DNA from: Firmicutes bacterium ADurb.Bin193
GTDB lineage: Bacteria; Bacillota; Clostridia; Monoglobales; Firm-18
Length of the DNA: 64,000 nucleotides
NCBI GenBank assembly: GCA_002070105.1
Contig: MWCQ01000003.1
Coordinates: 79,101 to 143,100 of the forward strand
Direction of reading: 5' to 3'
Part shown: piece after piece, positions 1 to 9,013 of the stretch
Layout of the letters: every line of letters starts with the position of its first letter
Numbering within the stretch: position 1 is the first letter of the stretch
The notes under the pieces: model-generated
What the model was told of the DNA's origin: nothing
Databases searched by the model: none
The model's input: only the letters and a program-made list of their open reading frames with translations
Made by a program: the position numbers and the translations under genes

Positions 1-225
1 CTCCTCACCCTTCATTCTGTGATAGCGGATTAAAATATCCTGAAGCGTTTCGTCAAGGGCATGACCCATATGAAGCTGACCCGTCACATTGGGCGGGGGG
101 ATTACTATTGTAAAGGGCTTTTTATCGGGGTTTGGCGCCGCACGAAAATATCCGCCCTCCTCCCAGCCTTTGTATATTCTGTCCTCAACCTGCTTCGGGT
201 TGTATTTTGTTTCCATGTCTTTCAC
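1..225 (-). CDS. valS: Valine--tRNA ligase, N-terminal part (runs off the window)
   Basis: Class I aminoacyl-tRNA synthetase that charges tRNA-Val in the cytoplasm. Only the first 75 codons are present. The frame reads [20 protein letters not shown] and then [17 protein letters not shown], which contains the class I HIGH-type motif (HMGH) and the PPPNVTG signature typical of ValRS. An in-frame GTG at 225 lies 8 nt after AGGAG and is preferred over the ATG at 216, three codons later. A perfect promoter lies at 317-345. The leader is only about 85 nt, too short for the T-box that often precedes valS in Bacillota. The identification is secure; the start is probable. Confidence 0.95.
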   Translation of the reverse strand, partial: MKDMETKYNPKQVEDRIYKGWEEGGYFRAAPNPDKKPFTIVIPPPNVTGQLHMGHALDETLQDILIRYHRMKGEE

Positions 226-316
226 GAAATCAGCTCCTGTATTGAAAATGAATAGGGGACTTACAAGCCCTTTTTGATTATTTATATCAGTCATTTCGGC
301 TTGTTTAATATCACTA

Positions 317-345
317 ATTATATAAAACCGCGCCATAAATGTCAA
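317..345 (-). promoter_or_regulatory. Sigma-A promoter of valS
   Basis: On the minus strand TTGACA (345-340) and TATAAT (322-317) are separated by exactly 17 nt, a perfect vegetative consensus. Transcription would start near 310 and give a leader of roughly 85 nt before the GTG at 225. Confidence 0.85.
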
Positions 346-362
346 CACATACATGGGCTGTG

Positions 363-391
363 TTGAGTTTTTTTGCCAAAGGTGATATAAT
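363..391 (+). promoter_or_regulatory. Sigma-A promoter of the alcohol dehydrogenase gene
   Basis: TTGAGT (363-368), a 17-nt spacer and TATAAT (386-391). The -10 box is also the first six bases of the 106-bp leader element, so the element would be transcribed from near its own 5' end. Back-to-back with the valS promoter. Confidence 0.75.
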
Positions 392-491
392 AAATGCAGT
401 AATGTAATAAAGCCTTATCGGCTTTATCCCGTTGCATTTATTGAATCGGTGTGAAACAAGCCGACTTACGGCTTGCACCTATGATATAATA
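386..491 (+). repeat. 106-bp structured leader element, copy 1
   Basis: A second copy of the same length lies at 62929-63034 on the other strand, also directly upstream of a gene and in sense with it. Predicted stems are P1 391-398 with 433-440, P2 407-414 with 420-427, and P3 457-463 with 469-475, the last enclosed by GGTG 448-451 and CACC 476-479. P1 and P2 are conserved in sequence. P3 differs at two positions on both arms in the other copy with pairing kept. The element starts and ends with TATAATA. It matches no riboswitch class I recognise; it is either an RNA leader or a miniature mobile element. Confidence 0.8.
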
Positions 492-522
492 TTCTTTGAC
501 AATATGAAAGGCGGATGAAATT

Positions 523-1614
523 ATGGAAACATTTTTTATGCCCGTTAAGGTTATTTCTGGTGACGGGTGCGTTGTCGAAAACTACAGTGAATTTTCAAAG
601 CTCGGTAAACGCGCCGTCATTGTTACGGGGCGAAGCTCCGCAAGAAAAAGCGGTGCGCTTTTTGACATTGAGGATGCCTTAAATAAAGCCGGTGTCACAT
701 ACACTCTTTTTGACAAAATCGAAAACAATCCTTCTGTTGAAACTGTTTTAGAGGGCGGCGTCTTCGCAAGAGAGTTCGGGGCGGATTTCATTATAGCCTG
801 CGGCGGAGGTTCACCGCTTGATGCCGGAAAGGCGATTGCCGCCGCATACCACGGCTTAAGCCGAAAAGACCTTTTGGGCGGAAATTTCTCTTTTGCCCTT
901 CCGATAATCGCAATCCCCACAACTGCGGGTACGGGAAGCGAGGTCACTCAATACTCCATTTTGACGGACAATGAGGATGAAACCAAGGTAAGCATAGCCA
1001 AATATGACCTTTTCCCTAAAACAGCGTTTTTGGATGCGAAATATACCGAGGCGCTCGGAGTGGCGGACACCGTAAACACCGCCATAGATGCCCTTAGCCA
1101 CGCTGTGGAGGGATATTTATCCAATTATTCGACCGATTTAAGCGATTTTATTGCGCTTGAGGCAATAAAGATTATAGGTAAAAAGCTTCCGTACCTAAAC
1201 GGCAGGCTTTCAAAAAAAGACAGAGAGGATCTTTTGTACGCCTCAATGATAAGCGGAATCGTTATCTCTCAAACCAAGACTACCGCTCTTCACAAGATGG
1301 GGTATCCCCTGACATACTACAAAAATATTCCCCACGGTCGGGCAAACGGGCTTATGTTCGGGGAATATTTAAGGGTTCTTGAAAGACTGGGCGTAAAAAA
1401 GGTTAACGACTGTATTTGTGCAATGAACATAGGCGGGGTTGACGACTTTTGCAGGATCATGTCTGACCTTATGAAGCCGAGCGGCGAAATCACCGCCGCC
1501 GAAGCAAAAAGCTACAGCGAAGGCGTAATAAAACACAGCGTTATGAATTATACCCCCGGCAATATGACCGTAGAAGATATTGAGTATATATACACAAAAT
1601 CCTTTAATCTGTAA
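523..1614 (+). CDS. Iron-containing alcohol dehydrogenase
   Basis: Group III alcohol dehydrogenase of 363 residues, interconverting an alcohol and an aldehyde or ketone with NAD(P)H in the cytoplasm. The N-terminal Rossmann-type half carries GGGSPLDAGKAIA and IPTTAGTGSEVT. The helical half carries the metal ligands in DALSHAVEGY (Asp and His) and in LHKMGYPL...NIPHGRANG (two His). The length is slightly short of the usual 380-390. The start ATG at 523 follows GGCGGATG. It stands alone between the structured leader and a strong terminator. The substrate cannot be read from the sequence; reduction of acetaldehyde made by DeoC, encoded 11 kb away, is only a possibility. Confidence 0.88.
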   Translation: METFFMPVKVISGDGCVVENYSEFSKLGKRAVIVTGRSSARKSGALFDIEDALNKAGVTYTLFDKIENNPSVETVLEGGVFAREFGADFIIACGGGSPLDAGKAIAAAYHGLSRKDLLGGNFSFALPIIAIPTTAGTGSEVTQYSILTDNEDETKVSIAKYDLFPKTAFLDAKYTEALGVADTVNTAIDALSHAVEGYLSNYSTDLSDFIALEAIKIIGKKLPYLNGRLSKKDREDLLYASMISGIVISQTKTTALHKMGYPLTYYKNIPHGRANGLMFGEYLRVLERLGVKKVNDCICAMNIGGVDDFCRIMSDLMKPSGEITAAEAKSYSEGVIKHSVMNYTPGNMTVEDIEYIYTKSFNL

Positions 1615-1631
1615 GCTTGTGCTTAAGTTTT

Positions 1632-1669
1632 AACAACAAAAGATGCCGCAATCGGCATCTTTCGTTGTT
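1632..1669. terminator. Intrinsic terminator between convergent genes
   Basis: A 17-bp inverted repeat (1632-1648 and 1653-1669, one mismatch) around a CAAT loop, followed by TTT on the plus strand. It ends the alcohol dehydrogenase gene and, read the other way, may serve the 1696-3735 gene. Confidence 0.85.
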
Positions 1670-1695
1670 TTTATATTTGAATAAACTTAAAAATA

Positions 1696-3735
1696 CTATT
1701 TGTCGATAAATCGGGATATATCCGCACAGTAGGCCTGAACCTTATTGCCGACAGGCTTATTAAAATAAACCTTCTTTCCGTCACGCGAAAAGGACGGATT
1801 GACATGGACACTCATACTCCATACCGTGCCCGCAGGTTCGGTCATAAGAGTAGCAAGAGGCTTAGCGCTGCCCTTTTTATACAGCCATACAACAACAGGA
1901 TTAGACTGATAAATGTTGTCGGTGGCAATATACTCTCTGTCGTAGGACATACTTACATGGTTTCCTTTTCCCCCAAGCTGTGCTATGAAATCGGCATCCC
2001 CGTCCCAGTGCTCTACCATGCCGTTGCCGGGCCTGCCTCCAATTTTAGCCTGGTGAACACCGAAAAAAGTATCATCGTCATACCACTGCCAGTGCAGGGG
2101 ATTCGTGCCGAAATTTTTAATGTCCGTGCCGTCGGTTTTGAAGGTTATAAGATAATTGGTGTTTGTCGTGGTGGTTATCCTTATTGCGAGGTGCGTTCCG
2201 CTTCTGTTCATCTGTGCATGGGTCAAAGTCCAGTTTTTGGCGTTGACCGCATCATTAAAAATATTGCTGAGCGGTTTAATATCCCTCTCCATGTCAATTA
2301 TCTGAGTTATAACCCCGTCTTTAAAAGTATAAACACCGTTTGGTCCAAGCTTGCTCCCGTTCGGGTAATGAATTATATCCACCAACAGAGGCAGAGTCCT
2401 GTCATAAATCTCGCCGTGACCTACCACGCCCTCTATCGGGTCGTACAGAAGCTCCCCGTTTGTGTTTATAATATATGTGGAAGGAACGCTATCGCCGTCC
2501 GCTCTGTCATTATATGCTATGGTGTTATTATCAAGCCATATCGCACTGACTCCGTTGTGCCAGCCGGCATTGTATATATCCCGTATCTTCACATGGTTTG
2601 TAAGGTCGGCGTTGCAAATATACAGCTCTCCGGATGTCTTTGACTTTTTGCCGGGGTCTTCGTCATACGCCACATAAACTATTTTGCTTCCGTCGGGGCT
2701 TTCGGGGCTTGTGCCGAAATAGCCGAACAAAGATGTCCGATTGTCAAGGGCAACCCTTTCGTAAACAGTAAAGCCATTGATGTATTCGTTTATCAAAGCC
2801 TCATCGGTCGACGGATCAAAACTGCTCTCTTTGTCACTTATCAAAATAAGTCCCCTGTCATCCCAAAAAACTTTTTTATCAAATGCCTCTGCAACCGCGC
2901 GAATGGGTATAAGCGTTCTGTCCTCCTGTATCCGCGGTGGAACATCAAGCTCGCTCGTTGCGCCGTTAATCTTATAGCAGCTGCTCCCCACTGTCATTGC
3001 AACGGTTTTGTCCGCAAGCGTAACCGTAATGCCGGCCGTCGCATCGTCATAGCCGACCTTCGCGCCAAAGCTCTCGGCAATAAATCTTAAAGGCACCATA
3101 GTTCTGCCGTCCGTAATAACCGGCTTAACATTGTGATTTTCGGGGTCAATTTTTGTTTTGGTATTGTCTATATACGCATCGGAGCTTCCGACAAGAATCC
3201 TTATTGTCCTCTCAGGTCTTTGGGAGATAGCGGAAGGGTAAAGAATACCTGTTTCAACCTCAAAGATATTGGTCCAGCTGTTTTGATTATTGCCTTTACC
3301 TATCAGTTTTAAGTACCTCGCGGTTTGCATCGGAAACTCATAAATCTCCAAATCATTAGTTGTGCCGCTACTCTCGCCGCTTAATAAGAGGCTAAAGTCT
3401 TTGCCGTCGGATGAACATAAAAGGTCAAAGCCATATCTGCGTGCCGCTCCGTTTGCCCATGCAACCGCAATATAGTCTACATTTTTTTCTGCTCCCAAAT
3501 CAAATGTGATTTGGACTTCGGTTTTTCCGGTGGACCAATTTGTTGTCAAATCCCCGTCCGTCATATTTTCAGGCACAAGTGCCGCCTTGTCGGCTTTTAC
3601 GCTTGTTGACACCGATAAAATTATGTGTTTTCCATAGCTGTTCTCTGCCGCAATGTCGTAAAATGCGAAAAGTGAAATCAGCATACAACAAAAGACCGTA
3701 ATAGTGACAGTTAGTTTAAGGCTTTTGCTTTTCAT
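1696..3735 (-). CDS. Secreted discoidin / CuAO-N-like / beta-propeller protein
   Basis: A 679-residue exported protein. Residues 1-30 are a signal peptide (MKSKSLK then a hydrophobic run to AAENS). Residues about 40-165 are a discoidin (F5/8 type C) domain ending RYLKLIGKGNNQNSWTNIFE. Residues about 177-300 are a copper-amine-oxidase N-terminal-like stalk with the repeated pattern DGRTMVPLRFIAESFGA and EDRTLIPIRAVAEAF. The rest resembles a TolB/WD-like propeller (IYNAGWHNGVSAIWLDNN, HLAIRITT). GGAGGAAATCCT precedes the ATG. It is the last gene of the leftward block and shares modules with the secreted proteins at 14.7-28 kb. It is probably surface-bound and glycan-binding; no catalytic residues are recognised. 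Confidence 0.75.
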   Translation of the reverse strand: MKSKSLKLTVTITVFCCMLISLFAFYDIAAENSYGKHIILSVSTSVKADKAALVPENMTDGDLTTNWSTGKTEVQITFDLGAEKNVDYIAVAWANGAARRYGFDLLCSSDGKDFSLLLSGESSGTTNDLEIYEFPMQTARYLKLIGKGNNQNSWTNIFEVETGILYPSAISQRPERTIRILVGSSDAYIDNTKTKIDPENHNVKPVITDGRTMVPLRFIAESFGAKVGYDDATAGITVTLADKTVAMTVGSSCYKINGATSELDVPPRIQEDRTLIPIRAVAEAFDKKVFWDDRGLILISDKESSFDPSTDEALINEYINGFTVYERVALDNRTSLFGYFGTSPESPDGSKIVYVAYDEDPGKKSKTSGELYICNADLTNHVKIRDIYNAGWHNGVSAIWLDNNTIAYNDRADGDSVPSTYIINTNGELLYDPIEGVVGHGEIYDRTLPLLVDIIHYPNGSKLGPNGVYTFKDGVITQIIDMERDIKPLSNIFNDAVNAKNWTLTHAQMNRSGTHLAIRITTTTNTNYLITFKTDGTDIKNFGTNPLHWQWYDDDTFFGVHQAKIGGRPGNGMVEHWDGDADFIAQLGGKGNHVSMSYDREYIATDNIYQSNPVVVWLYKKGSAKPLATLMTEPAGTVWSMSVHVNPSFSRDGKKVYFNKPVGNKVQAYCADISRFIDK

Positions 3736-3796
3736 AGGATTTCCTCCATATTTATAAGGTTAAAGCGTATTGCCTCTTGCATGTTTTGTTGTCGGT

Positions 3797-4522
3797 TTAC
3801 AAACGGATAAGCGCCTCAAACGACTTTCTTACGCTTTCTATGCCTGTTCCCTCAGGGCATTCCTGCTCGTAGATAAAATCCGCCTCCGGTGCAAGCTCGA
3901 TAATTTTCTTTAAATCAATAACTCCGTTTCCCGCTTCTGTGTTTTGTTGATTTTCCATATTGTCCATCTGACGAAGATGGATAGTGGGGCATCTATAAGC
4001 ATTTTCCCTTATATAATCGACGGGGTCAATCCCCGCACGCACAAGCCAGAATACATCGGGTTGGTGCTTCACATATTCGGGATTGGTGTTTTCAAACAAT
4101 ACATCAAGAGGATACCTTCCCTCATCCAATGTAAATTCATGATCATGGTTGTGATAAGCGAATATAAACCCCGCCTTTGTAATCTTTTCACCCATTACAT
4201 TCAGCAATTCCGCAGTTTTTTTAGCGGTCTCGACAGTTCGAGCATTCGACCACGCGCAAATCATATATTTTGCGCCAAGCTCACATAAATACTCAATCTC
4301 CTTGTCTAAATCGGCTTGCAAGTCATTTATTTTAACATGCGAGGACAATCCGACAAGATTCAAATCGTCAAGTTTCTTTTTCATTTCTTTCGCGGGAATA
4401 TTATTATACCCCGCAAACTCAACAGCGGTATAGCCTATCCTTGCAACCTCCTCAAGCGTTCCGAAAAAATCCTTATTAATAAGATCACGGACTGAATAAA
4501 GCTGCAATCCGAACTTTCGCAT
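3797..4522 (-). CDS. Sugar phosphate isomerase/epimerase-like TIM barrel
   Basis: A 241-residue member of the xylose-isomerase-like/AP-endonuclase-2 fold. It begins MRKFGLQLYSVRD and shows metal-binding positions typical of the family: a Glu in TAVEFAGY, His in FAYHNHDHEF, Asp and His in KHQPDVFWL, His in TIHLRQMD, and a terminal Glu in FIYEQE. Such proteins isomerise or epimerise sugars or keto-sugars, and some act in 3-keto-glycoside breakdown. It lies 40 nt downstream of the GH30 gene in the same direction. GGGAG lies 11 nt before the ATG. The fold is secure; the substrate is not known. Confidence 0.8.
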   Translation of the reverse strand: MRKFGLQLYSVRDLINKDFFGTLEEVARIGYTAVEFAGYNNIPAKEMKKKLDDLNLVGLSSHVKINDLQADLDKEIEYLCELGAKYMICAWSNARTVETAKKTAELLNVMGEKITKAGFIFAYHNHDHEFTLDEGRYPLDVLFENTNPEYVKHQPDVFWLVRAGIDPVDYIRENAYRCPTIHLRQMDNMENQQNTEAGNGVIDLKKIIELAPEADFIYEQECPEGTGIESVRKSFEALIRL

Positions 4523-4562
4523 TAAAAAAATCGCTCCCTTTTATTGATATAACATACAAATT

Positions 4563-5930
4563 TTACGCATCGAATACTAATGTCATTATTGAATGAGGAA
4601 GGCTTTTTAACGGAACCCTCTCATCGTGGTACCTTAAACGGAAGAATACTTCTTCGTCGCTTTTATTAAGCACAACAACCGCTATCCTGCCGTCGGTATT
4701 CAAAAATGCGGTTGTCTCAATCTTGTCGGTGTATTTTGTGGAGGCTATCCTTTTTGCACCGGGGCGGATATATTTACTAAAGTGTCCCATATAGTAGTAT
4801 GAGCCGTTATAGATTACTTCATTTTTTTCTGTATCGGCAATTATGGGGGCATCACAATAGTTTCCCACATGGTTGGGACCGCCCATTACATTAAGTAACA
4901 GGTTCCAGTCCACCCAACCGCACGCCCAGTTGTTCAGGTTCCCTATAATGTCATGGCCGTACTTTTCGGCAGCGGTCCACATGTCGGTCGGCTTGCTTCT
5001 TTCCTGACACGCTTCCGTAAGCATCATCTTTATGTCGGGGAACATTCTGTTGACCGCCGAAAGCGCCTCAAAATGGTCGCCCGAATACCAGTGAAAGGCG
5101 ACCCCCCATATATATTTTGCAGCCTCAGGGTCTGTAAGCGCTATCTTCGCTCTTTCATAAATCCGCTCTTTGTTCTGATCCCAAATCATAAGCTTTACAT
5201 CGCCAAGCCCCTCTTTTTCCAGGGTTGGCCCAAGGTAATCGCGAACAAAATCCCGCTCCTCCTCTGCGGTGTAGATGCAGGAATCCCACCTTTGCACCGC
5301 AATAGGCTCATTCTGCACGGTAAGTCCCCATATTTTTATTCCCTCGGAATCATATTCCTTTATATATCTTGCGTAGTATTTTGCCCATGCCTCTCGGTAT
5401 TCGTCCTTAATCTTGCCGCCATGGTTCATTTCACCCGTGGTTTTCATCCATGCCGGAGGGCTCCACGGGGATGCGAAAAGCCTGAAATCCGCGCCCTCAA
5501 CCGCCATCGCGTCTTTTATAAAGGGTATAAGAGATTTTCTGTCCCTTTCGATGGTGAAATGCTCTAAATTTACATCGCCCTCAACCTCGGTATAAGCATA
5601 ATTCCCGAGCGAAAAGTCACAGCTGTTGATATGAGTCCGGCACATATTATAACCCAAGCCTGTCTTAGGGTTAAAATAGGCATTTAAAATTTCCGCTCTT
5701 TTGTCGGGACTCATTTTGTCAAGGGTTGTGGATGCCGCCTCGGTAAATGCCCCGCCAAAGCCTTCTATTTCCTGAAAGGTGACATCCTCATAGACATTTA
5801 TAAGAAATCTTTCAATGTCACTGGTCGCTTTTTCAAAATATACATCATCTTTTTGAGTAAGCCTGTCACCCGTATCACGCGCGGTTTGTATTACCTTCAC
5901 GCTTTTTTTTGATTTGTTTTCTACTGACAT
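4563..5930 (-). CDS. Glycoside hydrolase family 30
   Basis: A 455-residue (beta/alpha)8 retaining glycosidase; GH30 members act as beta-glucosylceramidase, beta-1,6-glucanase or beta-xylosidase. IEGFGGAFTEA is the family's N-terminal signature, GLTVQNEP (about residue 207) holds the acid/base Glu, and MMLTEAC holds the nucleophile Glu. ASPWSPPAWMKT is also typical. No signal peptide is visible, so it probably acts on imported oligosaccharides. The ATG at 5930 (MSVENK), preceded by GAGAAGGAAG, is preferred to an upstream in-frame ATG at 5981 that would overlap the previous gene. The subfamily is not resolved. Confidence 0.87.
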   Translation of the reverse strand: MSVENKSKKSVKVIQTARDTGDRLTQKDDVYFEKATSDIERFLINVYEDVTFQEIEGFGGAFTEAASTTLDKMSPDKRAEILNAYFNPKTGLGYNMCRTHINSCDFSLGNYAYTEVEGDVNLEHFTIERDRKSLIPFIKDAMAVEGADFRLFASPWSPPAWMKTTGEMNHGGKIKDEYREAWAKYYARYIKEYDSEGIKIWGLTVQNEPIAVQRWDSCIYTAEEERDFVRDYLGPTLEKEGLGDVKLMIWDQNKERIYERAKIALTDPEAAKYIWGVAFHWYSGDHFEALSAVNRMFPDIKMMLTEACQERSKPTDMWTAAEKYGHDIIGNLNNWACGWVDWNLLLNVMGGPNHVGNYCDAPIIADTEKNEVIYNGSYYYMGHFSKYIRPGAKRIASTKYTDKIETTAFLNTDGRIAVVVLNKSDEEVFFRLRYHDERVPLKSLPHSIMTLVFDA

Positions 5931-5968
5931 TCTTCCTTCTCCCCTCAAAAAGCTATAATATACCCACT

Positions 5969-8953
5969 CTACTTTTTCCAAAGCTGCAGCACTGCCTTGC
6001 CATAAAAGCCCGCAGGTACAAACCGGGTATGCTCTTTTGCATAAAATGCGTTGGGACCGGTCAGGTTAAGGTTGGCAGTAGCATCAAAGGGTCCCAAAAG
6101 ATTTTGAAGCGAGTTGGCTATTTCAATTTCTATTACATTCTTGCCCTTTTTAAGGTACGGGGTAATGTCCGCACTGTAAGGCTTCCACCCGATTGTTCGC
6201 ACCGGCCTTCCGTTTACGAATACCTCTGCCGTAACCCCGTCGAATCGCTCAAACGAAAACTTTGCCATGCTAAAATCATCCCGAATATCAAACTCGGCGG
6301 TATAGTTTATAAGACCAGAATAATACGGACAACCCTGATCTGCAATGTTCCCCGGTTTAAGGCTTTTCGGCTTTTGTATGGAAAAACTTTTACCGTTTTT
6401 CGCAAGGCTGAAATCACCTACGATATAAACGCTTTCAAGATTTACTAAAATTCCGTATTTGTCGGTTTCAAGCCTGACCGTATTCTCACCCTTTTCGACA
6501 TAGGGTTTTATATCGTAAAGCGCGAATGCTCTGTCCTTGTAGAAGTCCCCCGTGGGCTCAACCTTTTGATTGTTTATGTAAACCGAAAAAACATCGGGGC
6601 GCTCTGAAGCAAGCATAATTTCGCCTTCGGGAAGCTCATGCACCGTGAAAGGATATTCAATCTTTACCTTTGCGGTTTTTTCCCTTTCCTCCTGCGGATA
6701 CATATAGGGCTGGCGGATAAAAAAGATATTGCCTCCAAAGCCCAGCCTCTCCTTAAAGCTGTCCTCCACGGCAAGAACATCGTTTATTTCTTCATAGGGT
6801 GCGCCATTTAGTGAAGCCCTGCAAAATTGCAGATTAAGCGCATTTTTATCCAAAAGGCGTACCGACCAGTCCGAAAGACTGACCGTCTTGTCGGCGGCGG
6901 GGGCAGCTTCTTCCCTACCAAGCCTTGCCTCCTGGTCCTCATTTAGCATAAAAAGCACAGAACCGAGCTCAGAAAGTCCAAAAGATATACAGTATCCGTT
7001 ACCGTCCTTTATTATTTCACAAGCCGTGCTTTCACCAGTTTCGGCGTTAAGTCTTTCAACAAAGCAGGGCTTTTCAATAGGCATTGAAAGATTAACGCTT
7101 TGGTTCGGATTAAGGTTGCAGATAAAAACCGTTTTTATACTTTCCTGCGCGCGGACATGGACATATATGTCGGACAAATCCTTGTTTTCCTTCTCCGAAA
7201 GACGAACACGGGTAATCGGTATATCTTTAAGCGCCGTGTCAAGAGCGGATTTTGTGTTTTCAACTTTTATGATAGCTTTTCCGCTAAAGAAATCACAGAC
7301 CTCCTGTGAAAATACACCGTCCAAAAGTGTTGGCGTATTGCCAGTTGTTATAATTACTCCGCCGTTTGCGGAAAACTCCTTTAAAAGCTCTAAAACCCGC
7401 CCTCTTATAACCTCGGTTTGAGGAATTATAACCACGGAATAATCCATCCGCCCGACCGTAAGTATTTTTCCGCTTACATGGGCGTGTTTTGAAATAATTA
7501 CATCATCCCCAAGGTCAAAGGTAATCTGAAGGCGATCAAGGTTTTTAACAAGCTCCTTTACGGAATTTCCGACCGCCTCAAGCTTATCCAAGGGCTCATA
7601 CGGCGTAAATGCCGTCCATGTAGACGAGGACGGATGAAGAACAAGCACATCGGCACAGTATTTCCCCTGCGACAGCGCATAGGACATCCGCCCGATATAA
7701 TCGCCGACAAGCCGATAATTTTTCCACCACGGCTGATGGTCCAAAAATGACAACGGATAGTCCCGCTTTCTGTAACCGGTCAGGGTATAATGCGACAAAT
7801 GCTGACAGAAAAGATTTATTCCGAGGGCAAGCTGCCAATCAACAACCTTTTTTTGGTCAGCAAAATTAAGGCTCCACCCCGAACCTCCGTAGGTTTCCGA
7901 AAGAACCCTTTCGTGTCCCATCTGATTGGCAACCGAAGATGCCTCCTTGACAATAAAATCATTGCCGTATTGCACCCCGCCTGGGTTGTTTACATAAAGC
8001 ATATCAATACCCGGAATCTGCATGTATTCATAATGCGGCATAACGGAAGCCGTATGAATAGGCATGGGGAATCTATGCTCCCAGTAATGCCCCGTAAATG
8101 CAATGCCTTTTTCACAGCACCAGTCATAAATATTTTTTGAATATGCCTCAACAGACATTGACAAAAGAAGATCCCAGTAATCAAACCGCGTTTTGACATA
8201 GTCACCCATATTGAAAAACAACTCCGGAAGGCGGTCAATCAAATCATAATTATTCTTTTTTATAAACCTTTCGGGTAGTGCGGGAGTCCACGGAAGCGAG
8301 TGTTCGTGACGGGGTGTAAAACTCGGTTCGTCCGTAAAAATCGCGGGAATACTTTTCCCGAAGGAAGATTTAAACCTTTCGTAATACTTGTCATGGGTAA
8401 TTTTAATAAAACTGTCAATAGCATCCTTGTTGCAGATATCAACATGAGGGTTGTTGTTAAACCTCGCCGAATTTGGCGCAAAAACGGTATACAGACAAAA
8501 CAGCTTTCCCGATTTGGGAGGAATATTTGATACAATCCGCTCATAAGAATTATCCTTTAGCAAAAACATTGCCAAAAGATCGTCCGTGCTTATCGAATCG
8601 GCGGCATCGCATATTTTTGAAACGATAAGCCGCTGACCGAAATCCTTGTTTTCGCCCACAACCCTTCCTCCGGCGTTGCCGCTCGGATATTGGTCTTCGT
8701 CATATAACCAAGCTTTCATGTCCTGGGCTTCACATTCATCTATACAATGCCCGATTGCATCAAAGTAATCGCCGCTTAAATATTCTGTAATCATTCCAAG
8801 GCGCGGATGTAAAAATGCGCCGCCCATGCCCTGTTTTTTGAATTCCCGAAGCTGCCTGCGAAGCTCGCCTTGCTCCAGCTTTCCGTTAAGCGACCAGAAT
8901 GGGGCGCTTCTGTATACGGATGGGGGATCTTTAAACATTTCCTTTTTTATCAT
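5969..8953 (-). CDS. Large GH106-like glycosyl hydrolase (alpha-L-rhamnosidase type)
   Basis: A 994-residue protein without signal peptide. The start shows the layout common to GH106-like enzymes: WSLNGKLEQGELRRQLREF, GMGGAFLHPRLG, KAWLYDEDQYPSG. A TIM-barrel region with IPAIFTDEPSF and FTGHYWEH follows, then a glutamine-amidotransferase-like segment (SVVIIPQTEVIRGRVL). The C-terminal third is beta-rich and sugar-binding (FERFDGVTAEVFVNGR, GKNVIEIEIANSLQN). GGAGG lies 6 nt before the ATG. It sits between the hexokinase and GH30 genes in a compact leftward run. Rhamnosidase activity is a family inference; many relatives are uncharacterised, so the linkage is open. Confidence 0.78.
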   Translation of the reverse strand: MIKKEMFKDPPSVYRSAPFWSLNGKLEQGELRRQLREFKKQGMGGAFLHPRLGMITEYLSGDYFDAIGHCIDECEAQDMKAWLYDEDQYPSGNAGGRVVGENKDFGQRLIVSKICDAADSISTDDLLAMFLLKDNSYERIVSNIPPKSGKLFCLYTVFAPNSARFNNNPHVDICNKDAIDSFIKITHDKYYERFKSSFGKSIPAIFTDEPSFTPRHEHSLPWTPALPERFIKKNNYDLIDRLPELFFNMGDYVKTRFDYWDLLLSMSVEAYSKNIYDWCCEKGIAFTGHYWEHRFPMPIHTASVMPHYEYMQIPGIDMLYVNNPGGVQYGNDFIVKEASSVANQMGHERVLSETYGGSGWSLNFADQKKVVDWQLALGINLFCQHLSHYTLTGYRKRDYPLSFLDHQPWWKNYRLVGDYIGRMSYALSQGKYCADVLVLHPSSSTWTAFTPYEPLDKLEAVGNSVKELVKNLDRLQITFDLGDDVIISKHAHVSGKILTVGRMDYSVVIIPQTEVIRGRVLELLKEFSANGGVIITTGNTPTLLDGVFSQEVCDFFSGKAIIKVENTKSALDTALKDIPITRVRLSEKENKDLSDIYVHVRAQESIKTVFICNLNPNQSVNLSMPIEKPCFVERLNAETGESTACEIIKDGNGYCISFGLSELGSVLFMLNEDQEARLGREEAAPAADKTVSLSDWSVRLLDKNALNLQFCRASLNGAPYEEINDVLAVEDSFKERLGFGGNIFFIRQPYMYPQEEREKTAKVKIEYPFTVHELPEGEIMLASERPDVFSVYINNQKVEPTGDFYKDRAFALYDIKPYVEKGENTVRLETDKYGILVNLESVYIVGDFSLAKNGKSFSIQKPKSLKPGNIADQGCPYYSGLINYTAEFDIRDDFSMAKFSFERFDGVTAEVFVNGRPVRTIGWKPYSADITPYLKKGKNVIEIEIANSLQNLLGPFDATANLNLTGPNAFYAKEHTRFVPAGFYGKAVLQLWKK

Positions 8954-9013
8954 TATAAACCTCCGAAAGTATAATATTGGGCTGTCGCTGTTTATAATTC
9001 TATCCTTCGCATT

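Noticed and set aside
226..316. T-box leader of valS
   Set aside because: The perfect promoter leaves only about 85 nt, and no T-box sequence (TGGNACCGCG-like) is seen. The same holds for the glycyl-tRNA synthetase gene.
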